A DNA stretch of 64,000 nucleotides, from positions 152,910,352 to 152,974,351 of the forward strand of contig OZ038381.1 of NCBI GenBank assembly GCA_964036045.1, written 5' to 3'. Source of the stretch: Eutreptiella sp. 'Long Island Sound 2002'. Its lineage: Eukaryota; Euglenozoa; Euglenophyceae; Eutreptiales; Eutreptiaceae. Position 1 is the first letter of the stretch; every line of letters starts with the position of its first letter. Positions 10,741-23,100 of this stretch are shown piece by piece. A program made the translations under genes and the position numbers. Under the pieces are notes generated by a model. It was not told the DNA's origin. It saw only the letters and a program-made list of their open reading frames with translations, and made no database searches.

Positions 10741-12511
10741 ATACCTAGGCCCAGTGGGCTGCGGCAAGTTGCAAGTGGTAGCCCAAACATGTGGGTGCCA
10801 AAATGGGTCAACAAGGTCCACCCGGTGCAAAAAAAAAAAGACTTTTTTCAAAAATCATCCTCGACCACATGGAATCCAAAACAAGTGTTTTTGGCACATT
10901 TTGAGCTCGGGCTGGCCCGTTTTTGGCCCTCCTAAAATCCCAAAATGCCTTGAAAATGGGTTGTTTTGCAATCAAAAATCGGTAAAAAATGGATCAAAAA
11001 AAATGTGTTTTTCCCAAGGTACTTTTTGGATTATTTGGGGTGCACAAATAAATTGGAATGAGCCCATTTCGAGCCCATGTTGTGCAATTTCGGCCCCTCT
11101 CAAGGCCAAAAGGGCCTTGAAAATGGGCAAATTGGGGATCACAAATGGCTCAAAACTGGGTCAAAACCATGGTTTTCCAAAAAAAAATTCCCGTCCAGTT
11201 GTGGTGCCCAAACGGATGAATACAACTCATTTTGACCCCCTTTTGAGCCGCTCTCATCCACTTTCCACCGCGTACCTCATTTGTTGTTGCATTCTCCTGG
11301 ATGATGTTCCTTCCCCCACTAGCTCGGTCCCAATATTTAATCTTGGTTAGGGTTAGGGTTGGGGTTCGGGTTACCGAGCTGCTGGAACCAGTCTTGGTTT
11401 TAGAACATTCTTCGGTGTTTAGGGTGGACACAATAGGTTTGGCAAGCGGCAAGCAAGCAAGCAAGCAGCAGCAAGCCCCAACTCCCCAATACGTCTGTGA
11501 ACCACCCCCACAAGGCCCCTAAAAGCCCCAAAATTTGTGCACATTGGCCGTCAACAACCCCGAACCCAAAAGACACAGTGTCTTGGGCTATGTGGCTCAA
11601 AACGCGATTTCAAGCGCACCTAATCCACCTGCAACCACCCACTTTTGGTGGTCTCCACCCCTCAAAATTGCCCTAACCGACACCTACATCCCCGTACCTA
11701 GGCCAAGTGGGCTGCGGCAAGTTGCAAGTGGTAGCCCAAACATGTGGTTGACAAAATTGGTCAACAAGGTGCACCAGGTGCAAAAGAAAAAACAACTTTT
11801 TTCAAAAATCATCTCGGACCGCATGGAATCCAAAACAAGTGTTTTTGGCACATTTTGAGCTCTTGGTGGCCCATTTTGGCCCTCCTGAAATCCCAAAATG
11901 CCTTGAAAATGGGCTGCTTTGGAAGCAAAAATGGGTCAAAATGGGTCCAAAATGTGCTTTTCCAGAAATGATGGTAGACCATTTGGAGTGCCTAAACAAG
12001 TGACATGAGCCCTTTTTGGGGCCCATTGCAAGCCATTTTGGCCAATCTAGAGTCACAAACTGCCTTGAAATGGGTTGTTTTGCAATCAAAACCGGTCAAA
12101 AATGGATCAAAAAATGTGTTTTTCCAAACGTACTTTCAGATTGTTTGGGGTGCACAAATAAATTGGAATGAGCCGATTTCCAGCCCATGTTGAGCAATTT
12201 TGGCCCCTCTCAAGGCCAAAAGGGCCTTGAAAATGGGCCAATTTGGGACCAAAAATGGCTCAAAATTGGGTCAAACACCATGGTTTTCCAAAAAAGATCC
12301 TAGCATGGTTGTGGTGCCCAAACCGATCAATGCAGCTCATTTTGAGCCCCTTTTGAGCCGCTCTCATCCACTTTGCACCTTGGTTAGGGCTAGGGTCACC
12401 GAGCTGGTGGAACCAGTCTTGGTTTTATAACCGTGTTTATTGTCTAGGGTGGACCTACCAGGTTTAGCAGCAGCAGCAAGCAAGCAAGCAGCAAGCACGC
12501 GGGAAATGGGC
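10741..12511. repeat. Truncated long satellite units, left flank
   Basis: Unit boundaries (n)TACCTAGGCC plus AGTGGGCTGCGGCAAGTTGC occur at 10742 and 11695. Each has several diverged roughly 155-bp monomers (GCCTTGAAAATGGG, CAAAATGTGTTTTTCC words), then a telomere-like GGTTAGGGTTAGGG block and AAGC tetranucleotide repeats. The first unit lacks the sequence after its AAGC run; the second is broken at about 12511 by the foldback-like block. Confidence 0.8.
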
Positions 12512-12539
12512 TCTCACTAGGGATTTCTGCACTGGCTGC

Positions 12540-12690
12540 TCGGAAAAACGCTCGGGATTTATCCGGTGGGCGCTCGGGATATCGCTTGGGATTTATCCGG
12601 GGGCCGCTCGGGATATCGCTTGGGATTTATCCGGTGGCCGCTCGGGAAATTGCTTGGGATTTTTCCGGTGGCCGCTCAGGAGAGCCCCAA
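12540..12690. repeat. Left arm minisatellite, ~36-bp units (GCTTGGGATTTATCCGG)
   Basis: Units of the form GGCCGCTCGGGATATCGCTT plus GGGATTTATCCGGT repeat with minor changes. Confidence 0.8.
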
Positions 12691-13601
12691 GTATATTCGG
12701 TATAGCCTTAGGTGTATCCGAGCACCTTCCTAGGCATTTTCCATTTAAAATCCCCGGCGATTGGGACATAAGAAGCAAAGCGATGGAGCGACATGTGGTG
12801 CAACTTGAGAAAGTATGCAAAAAGGGGGCTTTTCAAGGCCCATTTTGCGGTATTTTGGGCCGAAAAAGAGGTCATTAAGGCCCCTAATCGGGCCCAAAAC
12901 ATACTAAACCACGATGAAAGGTGTTTGTTTATCATCTCAATTGATTTCAATGCAAATGGACCCCTCCATGGACATCCTAGGCACCCAAACTGCCCAAAAA
13001 ATGGCAATTTTGGGCCATTTTCGACGAATTCGGAAACAGAGGTCCGCCACTTGTGAGTCCCGTTCCCGGCCGCCACCGTTGAGTTTCTCGCTCAAACTTC
13101 GTGTCATTGTACTTCACACCCATAGGTATCATGCACCAAAATCTCAGCCGAATCCGAAGCACTGCGACGGAAGTCTGATTTTTGCACAGAAAAAATCGCT
13201 TGTGGCGCGCACTAATAAAAAAAAAAAAGAAAAATTGTACAAAGTACCACAAAAAACATGTGTCGGGCACCTCCGAACAGTTGGGTATGCGGCGCAGGTG
13301 CTGCACTCCGGCATTGGCACCGCCCCACCCCGAAACAGGGTGGGTGACATCGGTTTGGGTATACCCCGGCCGCACCGAGGACCTCAGGGAGTGGGCTCCT
13401 GAGGTAGAGGTCACCAAAGGTTAACGGTCAACGTAGTGTGTAGGGGAATGGTCACTTTCGCGAAGCGAGGTGGCAGGGGGGGCACTTGAGGATGCGTCAT
13501 CCACATCAATGCACGCCACCTTCACGGCTAGCTGGCTTGCTTGGGACACCGCGGCGGCGAAATTTTTTTGGAGGTGGTGCCGCCGGGACAAGGGAGTCAC
13601 T

Positions 13602-14584
13602 AAGTGCTTTTGGTCAAGGGAAATCCGTATTTTCAATCGCAAATTCACACTAATGCAACATCCCATGTCTCTCAAGCCATTCCAATATGGTATTTCAGTG
13701 TTTTTGGGCAAGGGAAATCCGTACTTTCAATCCCAAATTCACACTAATGCAACATCCCATGTCTCTTGGGCCATTCCACTATGGTATTTGAGTGCTTTTG
13801 GGCAAGGGAAATCCGTACTTTCAATCCCAAATTCACACTAATGCAACATCCCATGTCTCTTGGGCCATTCCACTATGGTATTTCACTGCTTTTGGGCAAG
13901 GGAAATCCGTACTTTCAATCGCAAATTCACACTAATGCAACATCCCATGTCTCTTGGGCCATTCCATTATGGTATTTGAGTGCTTTTGGTCAAGGGAAAT
14001 CCGTACTTTCAATCGCAAATTCACACTAATGCAACAGCACATGTCTCTTGGGCCATTCCAATATGGTATTTGAGTGCTTTTGGTCAAGGGAAATCCGTAC
14101 TTTCAATCGCAAATTCACACTAATGCAACATCACATGTCTCTTGGGCCATTCCAATATGGTATTTGAGTGCTTTTGTTCAAAGGAAATACGTGCTTTCAA
14201 TCGCAAATTCACACTAATGCAACATCCCATGTCTCTTGTGCCATTCCACTATGGTATTTCACTGCTTTTGGGCAAGGGAAATCCGTACTTTCAATCGCAA
14301 ATTCACACTAATGCAACATCCCATGTCTCTTGGGCCATTCCATTATGGTATTTGAGTGCTTTTGGTCAAGGGAAATCCGTACTTTCAATCGCAAATTCAC
14401 ACTAATGCAACAGCACATGTCTCTTGGGCCATTCCAATATGGTATTTGAGTGCTTTTGGTCAAAGGAAATACGTGCTTTCAATCGCAAATTCACACTAAT
14501 GCAACATCACATGTCTCTCGGGCCATTCCAATATGGTATTTGAGTGCTTTTGGTGAAGGGAAATCCGTACTTTCAATCGCAAAC
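13602..14584. repeat. 94-bp tandem array, 10-11 copies
   Basis: The word TTTCAATC recurs every 94 bp from 13633 to 14573. Units contain AAGGGAAATCCGTACTTTCA, CACACTAATGCAACATCCCA and GTCTCTTGGGCCATTCCA. Copies differ by a few bases, and a two-variant pattern (GGGCAAGGG versus GGTCAAGGG) suggests block duplications. The reading frames it generates are repeat artefacts. Confidence 0.95.
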
Positions 14585-16160
14585 TGTAGCAAATTGTCCT
14601 GGGGGGGGGGGGGCATGCACCTGCAAACATGCAAACACGAAGACATAAAGAACACCAAAAAATCGAAGGTAAAAATATGGCAAGCTGGGTTTGAACCTTC
14701 CTATACCTGCCTATACCAATGTTTGTGTGAGTGTGCTAGCCTGAGGTCCTGGAGCAAGCTGCAAAAATGGTATCCTAATTATACCCAAGTCTGCACCCTT
14801 GCTAAACCCGGCGGATGTCTTTACACGGTGCGATGGGGAACACCCCACGTCTCTCCGCCCCTAGGGGCCCAATTTCCGTGCTGGCACCGAACCTTGGGGG
14901 AATACCCAGCGCTAACGCCAAGGTATTGTTTTTGCCTACTACCTACTACAGGGGAGGGGTGGCCAAAAAGCTATGAGGCTTGAAAAACGCCTGTTTGCTA
15001 TGTGGCCAGAACCTAGGCTACGACCGCCACTGCCCACCAAAAACCTTGTAAAAATTCCAGGAAACTGGCGGGACGGTGACACACGCACTACAAGTCCTAC
15101 ACACCCTACTGTGGACCCAGCCTTCGAAGGATGACACCATCTAGGCCTGCCACACCTACACACACACGCTACTTGGAGTTGCAGTTGAACAAGTCGAAGG
15201 CCCTAGTGGCCTACCTGCGAAATTGCGAGAAAACACAGCGTTGCTAAGCGGCTGTGGCCTGACAGGGACGCCATTACGCGTACCCCTGCCAAGGCTTGGA
15301 GGGAAGGAGTGCACTGCGGCGCAACATGAGTATGTGTCTTTCATGGCGAAGTCGTTCTGCATCTTCTCTTCACAATGTTTGGTGTGATTAGCGCCCTTTT
15401 TGCTAGGCGAAAAATTGCGCTGTCGAAGACAGCGAAGTGCACCAATCACCCTGACCTACACCACCCGAAAGATACACATGCGGGCACTGTTTCGGGTATT
15501 GGAACCTAACCACCCTCGCCGTATGATATGGGTCCTCGAGTGGAAAATAATACACTGCCCCGAAACACAGGTCCCTCCAAGAAAGCAAGCTTAAGGAACT
15601 CCGCCTGTTCTCTTATAGAACGTAGGCGGAGCCCCTGGGTAACCTAAACAAGGGTTTACCGAGCGCACCACGGGTGGCCTACCCTTTAATGCGTCATGTG
15701 CATGCACAGGTACCATCATCAGTGCACAACCGTGCACAATCAGAGACGAATGAGCGCAAAACCGTGCGCATTCACAACAAACCTGGACCACAACTGTGGT
15801 CACCTCCACAACAAGCATTGTTTGACTCTACCAATGGGTGGCCCCTCCTAGGCTTACTCACCTTACCTTACCATGGTCCATGGTCCCCCATCCCTCCACT
15901 GCCGTACAAATAGGCACCTTCATCGGACGCGGCCGGCACTTAAGGGGCTCTCCGGTCAAGAAAATATCTGTGAAGAACACCACTGGTGATGCACAGTGCA
16001 CATTGGGCAGGGCATGTGGAGGGAGGAGGGATGTTAAGGGTGGGAGTTATGTAGCAAAAGATCTGTCCAACAAAGGAATGATCGTGGGTTGGGCACATTG
16101 GGAAATGCATATTGTGGGGTGTTCAATGGGTTGGGTCTGACCTAACTTTTCTGAAAACGC
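14585..16160. other. Unrecognised sequence between the 94-bp array and the right arm
   Basis: Opens with a short G-tract (about 14602-14613). No protein domain, RNA gene or repeat family was recognised. Confidence 0.3.
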
Positions 16161-16189
16161 CTACCGATTGGGTAAGGCACGTTGGCAAA

Positions 16190-16395
16190 AATCCCTGAGG
16201 AGGATCCTGAGCGGCGCCCGGAGAAATCCCAAGCGATATCCCGAGCGGCCACCAGAAAAATCCCAAGCGATTTTCCGAGCGGCCCGGAAAAATCCCAAGC
16301 GATTTCCCGGGCAGCACCCGGATAAATCCCAAGCGATATCGCGTGCGGCCACAGAATATATCCCGAGCGCTTTTTTTCGGGTCGGGATTTATCCT
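16190..16395. repeat. Right arm minisatellite, reverse complement of the left arm
   Basis: Units like AAATCCCAAGCGATATCCCG and GAGCGGCCACC repeat about five times, inverted relative to 12540-12690. Confidence 0.8.
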
Positions 16396-16849
16396 AAGCA
16401 TTTTGGCGGCGATGGTTCTGAATCCCGGCGCGTATACCGAGGTATTTTCGCTAAATCCTGTGGGAAATGGGTAGGGATTTGGACATAAGAAGCAAAGCGA
16501 TTTGCGACATGTGACCCGAAACAGCCCTAGTACCTGCTGAAAACGGCCAAATGGAGGGAAAATAGTGGCTACTCTGCACATGCCGCTAAACCTCTCCGTG
16601 CTGAAGGGCCCTCTAGGCCACCCCAATTCCACAATATGACCGAGAACCGCCCCCAAAAGGCCCCCAAAAGCCCCAGAATTTGTGCACATTGGCCGTCAGC
16701 AACCCCAAACCAAAAACAGACAATATCTCGGGCTACGTGGCTCAAAACGTGATTTCAAGCGCACCTAATCCACCCCCAACCACCCACTTTTGGTGGTCTC
16801 CACCCCTCAAAATTGCCCGAACCGACGCCTAGACCCCCGTACCTAGGCC

Positions 16850-18284
16850 AAGTGGGCTGCGGCAAGTTGCAAGTGGTAGCCCAAACATCTGGGTGCCAGA
16901 ATGGGTCAACAAGGTCCACCGGGTGCAAAAGAAAAATGACTTTTTTCAAAAATCATCCTGGACCACATGGAATCCAACACAAATGTTTTTGGCACATTTT
17001 GACCTCGTGGTGGCCCGTTTTGGCCCTCCTTCAATCCCAAAATGCCTTGAGAATGGGCTGTTTTGCGACCAAAAATGGGTCAAAAATGTGTTTTCCTAGA
17101 AAGTATCCTAGACCATTTGGAGTGCCTAAACAAGTGAAATGAGCCCCTTTTGAGCCCATTGCAAGCCATTTGGCCACTCTAGAGTCACAAAATGCCTTGA
17201 AAATGGCTTGTTTTGCAATCAAAAACGAGTCAAAAATGGATCAAAAAATGTGTTTTCTCAAACGTACTTTCGGATTATTTAGGGTGCACAAACAAATTGG
17301 AATGAGCCCATTTTAAGCCTATGTTGAGCAATTTTGGCCCCTCTCAAAGCCAAAAGGGCCTTGAAAATGGGCCAATTGGAGACAACATATGGCTCAAAAC
17401 TGGGTCAAAACCATGGTTTTCCAAAAAAAAAAAAAATCCTAGTCCAATTGTGGTGCCCAACTGGATCAATGCAGCTCATTTTGAGCCCGTTTCGAGCCGC
17501 TCTCATCCACTTTCCACCATGTACCTCATTTGTTGTTGAAATCTACTAGATGATGTTCCTTCCCGCACCAGCTCCGTCCCCATATTCAATCTTGGTTAGG
17601 GTTAGGGTTCGGGTTCGGGTTACCGAGCTGCTGGAACCAGTCTTGGTTTTAGAACGGTCTTTCGTGTCGAGGGTGGAACGAATAGGTTTGGCAAGCAGCG
17701 AGCAAGCAAGCAGGCAGGCAGGCAAGCAAGCAAGCAAGCAAGGAAGCAACCAGCAAGCACACGCGAAATGCGGAAAATTCACAGCTCCGTCGTGGTGCTT
17801 CACATGTGGCCAAAATGGTGGTGTATGCCACCTATGGGTGTGAGGGACACCCACACAAAGTATGAGCTAGAAACTCAACGGTGGCGGCCGGGAGGGGCGT
17901 CACAAGTGCCGAACCTCAATTTCGAAATCTGCAATTTAGGTCCAAAGTCATCTTTTTTTTTGCCCAAAACCGCCTTAGAACCTGCTAAAAACGGCCAAAC
18001 ATAGGGAAATAGTGGCTACTCTACACATGCCGCTAGACTTCTCCGTGCTGAAGGGCCCTCTAGACCCCCAAACTCCACAATATGTCCGCAAACCGCCCCC
18101 AAAAGGCCCCCAAAAGCCCCAGACTTTGTGCACATTGGCCGTCAACAACCCCAAACCAAAAACAGACAATATCTTGGGCTACGTGGCTCAAAACGTGATT
18201 TCAAGTGCACCTAATCCACCTGCAACCACCCACTTTTGGTGGTTTCAACCCCTAAAAATTGCCCTAACCGACACCTACATCCCT
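16850..18284. repeat. Full-length satellite unit (about 1435 bp)
   Basis: From GTACCTAGGCC at 16850 to the next boundary at 18285. It comprises about four diverged monomers of roughly 155 bp (16920-17510), a TTAGGG-like block (17590-17620), AAGC repeats (17700-17755) and a unique-looking tail ending CCTAACCGACACC. The 0.8-kb units to the right match it except that the monomer block is missing. Confidence 0.85.
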
Positions 18285-18523
18285 GTACCTAGGCCCAGTG
18301 GGCTGCGGCAAGTTGCAAGTGGTAGCCACTTTCCACCGCGTACCTCATTTGTTGTTGAAGTCTCCTAGATGATGTTCCTCCCCCCACTACCTTGGTCCCA
18401 ATATTTAATCTTGGTTAGGGTTAGGTTTAGGGTTAGGATTACCGAGCTGCTGGAACGAGTCTTGGTTTCAGAACGGTCTTTAGTGTCTAGGGTGGACCCA
18501 ATAGGTTTGGAAAGCAGCAAGAG

Positions 18524-18574
<51 letters not shown>

Positions 18575-20163
18575 CGCGCGGAATGGAGGAAAGTCACAGC
18601 TCCGTCGTGGTGCTTCAGATTTTGCCAAAATGTTCCTGGATGCCACCTATGGGTGTGAGGGACAACCACACAAAGTATGAGCTAGAAACTCAACAGGGGC
18701 GGCCGGGAAGGGGCGTCACAAGTGCCGGACCTCCATTTCAAAATCTGCAATTTAGGGCAAGAATCAGCCTTTTTTTTTTGCCCAAAACCGCCCTAGAACC
18801 TGCTGAAAACGGCTAAATGGAGGGAAATAGTGGCTACTCTACACATGCAGCTGGACTTATCCGTGTAGAAGGGCCCTCTAGGGTCCTCCAACTACACAAT
18901 ATGTCCGCCAACCGCCCCCAAAAGGCCCCCAAAAGCCCCAGAATTTGTGCACATTGGCCGTCAACAACCCCAAACCAAAAACAGACAATATCTTGGGCTA
19001 CGTGGCTCAAAACGTGATTTCAAGTGCACCTAATCCACCTGCAACCACCCACTTTTGGGTGGTTTCAACCCCTAAAAATTGCCCTAACCGACACCTACAT
19101 CCCCGTACCTAGGCCCAGTGGGCTGCGGCAAGTTGCAAGGGGTAGCCACTTTCCACCGCGTACCTCATTTGTTGTTGAAGTCTCCTAGATGATGTTCCTC
19201 CCCCCACTAGCTTGGTCCCAGTATTTAATCTTGGTTAGGGTTAGGTTTAGGGTTAGGATTACCGAGCTGCTGGAACGAGTCTTGGTTTTAGAACGGTCTT
19301 TCGTGTCGAGGGTGGAACGAATGGGTTTGGCAAGCAGCGAGCAAGCAAGCAGGCAGGCAGGCAAGCAAGCAAGCAAGCAAGGAAGCAACCAGCAAGCACA
19401 CGCGAAATGCGGAAAATTCACAGCTCCGTCGTGGTGCTTCACATGTGGCCAAAATGGTGGTGGATGCCACCTATGGGTGTGAGGGACACCCACACAAAGT
19501 ATGAGCTAGAAACTCAACGGTGGCGGCCGGGAGGGGCGTCACAAGTGCCGGACCTCAATTTCGAAATCTGCAATTTAGGTCCAAAGTCATCTTTTTTTTT
19601 GCCCAAAACCGCCTTAGAACCTGCTAAAAACGGCCAAACATAGGGAAATAGTGGCTACTCTACACATGCCGCTAGACTTCTCCGTGCTGAAGGGCCCTCT
19701 AGGCCCCCCAAACTCCACAATATGTCCGCAAACCGCCCCCAAAAGGCCCCCAAACTCCCCAGAATTTGTGCACATTGGCCGTCAGCAACCCCAAACCAAA
19801 AACAGACAATATCTTGGGCTACGTGGCTCAAAACGTGATTTCAAGTGCACCTAATCCACCTGCAACCACCCACTTTTGGTGGTTTCAACCCCTAAAAATT
19901 GCCCTAACCGACACCTACATCCCCGTACCCAGGCCCAGTGGGCTGCGGCAAGTTGCAAGTGGTAGCCACTTTCCACCGCGTACCTCATTTGTTGTTGAAG
20001 TCTCCTAGATGATGTTCCTCCCCCCACTAGCTTGGTCCCAAAATTTAATCTTGGTTAGGGTTAGGTTTAGGGTTAGGATTACCGAGCTGGTGGAACGAGT
20101 CTTGGTTTCAGAACGGTCTTTAGTGTCTAGGGTGGACCCAATAGGTTTGGAAGGCAGCAAGAG

Positions 20164-20194
<31 letters not shown>

Positions 20195-23100
20195 ACCAAG
20201 CACGCGCGGAATGGAGGAAAATCACAGCTCCGTCGTGGTGCTTCATATTTTGCCAAAATGTTCTTGGATGCCACCTATGGGTGTGAGGGACAACCACACA
20301 AAGTATGAGCTAGAAACTCAACGGGGGCGGCCGGGAAGGGGCGTCACAAGTGCCCGACCTCCATTTCAAAATCTGCAATTTAGGGCAAGAATCAGCCTTT
20401 TTTTTTTGGCCCAAAACCGCCCTAGAACCTGCTGAAAACGGCTAAATGGAGGGAAATAGTGGCTACTCTACACATGCAGTTGGACTTATCCGTGTAGAAG
20501 GGCCCTCTAGGGTCCTCCAACTACACAATATGTCCGCAAACCGCCCCCAAAAGGCCCCCAAAAGCCCCAGAATTTGTGCACATTGGCCGTCAACAACCCC
20601 AAACCAAAAACAGACAATATCTTGGGCTACGTGGCTCAAAACGTGATTTCAAGTGCACCTAATCCACCTGCAACCACCCACTTTTGGTGGTTTCAACCCC
20701 TAAAAATTGCCCTAACCGACACCTACATCCCCGTACCTAGGCCCAGTGGGCTGCGGCAAGTTGCAAGGGGTAGCCACTTTCCACCGCGTACCTCATTTGT
20801 TGTTGAAGTCTCCTAGATGATGTTCCTCCCCCCACTAGCTTGGTCCCAATATTTAATCTTGGTTAGGGTTAGGTTTAGGGTTAGGATTACCGAGCTGCTG
20901 GAACGAGTCTTGGTTTTAGAACGGTCTTTCGTGTCGAGGGTGGAACGAATAGGTTTGGCAAGCAGCGAGCAAGCAAGCAAGCAAGCAGGCAGGCAGGCAA
21001 GCAAGCAAGGAAGCAACCAGCAAGCACACGCGAAATGCGGAAAATTCACAGCTCCGTCGTGGTGCTTCACATGTGGCCAAAATGGTGGTGTATGCCACCT
21101 ATGGGTGTGAGGGACACCCACACAAAGTATGAGCTAGAAACTCAACGGTGGCGGCCGGGAGGGGCGTCACAAGTGCCGGACCTCAATTTCGAAATCTGCA
21201 AATTAGGTCCAAAGTCATCTTTTTTTTTGCCCAAAACCGCCTTAGAACCTGCTAAAAACGGCCAAACATAGGGAAATAGTGGCTACTCTACACATGCCGC
21301 TAGACTTCTCCGTGCTGAAGGGCCCTCTAGGCCCCCCAAACTCCACAATATGTCCGCAAACCGCCCCCAAACGGCCCCCAAACTCCCCAGAATTTGTGCA
21401 CATTGGCCATCAGCAACCCCAAACCAAAAACAGAAAATATCTTGGGCTACGTGGCTCAAAACGTGATTTCAAGTGCACCTAATCCACCTGCAACCACCCA
21501 CTTGCCCTAACCGACACCTACATCCCCGTACCTAGGCCCAGTGGGCTGCCGCAAGTTGCAAGTGGTAGCCACTTTCCACCGCGTACCTCATTTGTTGTTG
21601 AAGTCTCCTAGATGATGTTCCTCCCCCCACTAGCTTGGTCCCAATATTTAATCTTGGTTAGGGTTAGGTTTAGGGTTAGGATTACCGAGCTGGTGGAACG
21701 AGTCTTGGTTTCAGAACGGTCTTTAGTGTCTAGGGTGGACCCAATAGGTTTGGAAAGCAGCAAGAGAGCGAGCAAGCAGCAAGCAAGCAAGCAAGCAAGC
21801 AAGCACACGCGGAACGGAGGAAAATCACAGCTCCGTCGTGGTGCTTCATATTTTGCCAAAATGTTCCTGGATGCCACCTATGGGTGTGAGGGACAACCAC
21901 ACAAAGTATGAGCTAGAAACTCAACGGGGGCAGCCGGGAAGGGGCGTCACAAGTGCCGGACCTCCATTTCAAAATCTGCAATTTAGGGCAAGAATCAGCC
22001 TTTTTTTTTTTTGCCCAAAACCGCCCTAGAACCTGCTGAAAACGGCTAAATGGAGGGAAATAGTGGCTACTCTACACATGCAGCTAGACTTATCCGTGTA
22101 GAAGGGCCCTCTAGGGTCCTCCAACTACACAATATGTCCGCAAACCGCCCCCAAAAGGCCCCCAAAAGCCCCAGAATTTGTGCACATGGGCCGTCAACAA
22201 CCCCAAACCAAAAACAGACAATATCTTGGGCTACGTGGCTCAAAACGTGATTTCAAGTGCACCTAATCCACCTGCAACCACCCACTTTTGGTGGTTTCAA
22301 CCCCTAAAAATTGCCCTAACCGACACCTACATCCCCGTACCTAGGCCCAGTGGGCTGCGGCAAGTTGCAAGTGGTAGCCACTTTCCACCGCGTACCTCAT
22401 TTGTTGTTGAAGTCTCCTAGATGATGTTCCTCCCCCCACTAGCTTGGTCCCAATATTTAATCTTGGTTAGGGTTAGGTTTAGGGTTAGGATTACCGAGCT
22501 GCTGGAACGAGTCTTGGTTTTAGAACGGTCTTTCGTGTCGAGGGTGGAACGAATAGGTTTGGCAAGCAGCGAGCAAGCAAGCAGGCAGGCAGGCAAGCAA
22601 GCAAGCAAGCAAGCAACCAGCAAGCACACGCGAAATGCGGAAAATTCACAGCTCCGTCGTGGTGCTTCACATGTGGCCAAAATGGTGGTGGATGCCACCT
22701 ATGGGTGTGAGGGACACACACACAAAGTATGAGCTAGAAACTCAACGGTGGCGGCCGGGAGGGGCGTCACAAGTGCCGGACCTCAATTTCGAAATCTGCA
22801 ATTTAGGTCCAAAGTCATCTTTTTTTTTGCCCAAAACCGCCTTAGAACCTGCTAAAAACGGCCAAACATAGGGAAATAGTGGCTACTCTACACATGCCGC
22901 TAGACTTCTCCGTGCTGAAGGGCCCTCTAGGCCCCCCAAACTCCACAATATGTCCGCAAACCGCCCCCAAAAGGCCCCCAAACTCCCCAGAATTTGTGCA
23001 CATTGGCCATCAGCAACCCCAAACCAAAAACAGACAATATCTTGGGCTACGTGGCTCAAAACGTGATTTCAAGTGCACCTAATCCACCTGCAACCACCCA

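Larger units (their letters stand above)
12512..16545. mobile_element. Foldback-like insertion with inverted minisatellite arms, replacing part of a satellite unit
   Basis: Satellite sequence stops after CACGCGGGAAATGGG and resumes near 16546 (CTGAAAACGGCCAAATGG). The left arm (about 12540-12690) has four to five copies of a roughly 36-bp unit around CGCTTGGGATTTATCCGG. The right arm (about 16190-16395) has the reverse complement. The 3.4-kb interior holds a 94-bp tandem array and about 1.5 kb of unrecognised sequence. Tandem-repeat-based inverted arms are typical of foldback elements; no transposase is visible. The sequence GACATAAGAAGCAAAGCGAT occurs near both arms, but in direct orientation. 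Confidence 0.5.

Noticed and set aside
13602-14584. CRISPR-like regular spacing
   Set aside because: The whole 94-bp unit is repeated with no unique spacers; it is an ordinary minisatellite in eukaryotic DNA.
14670-14760. Possible tRNA box B (GGTTCAAACCC, minus strand)
   Set aside because: No matching box A at the right distance and no acceptor pairing.
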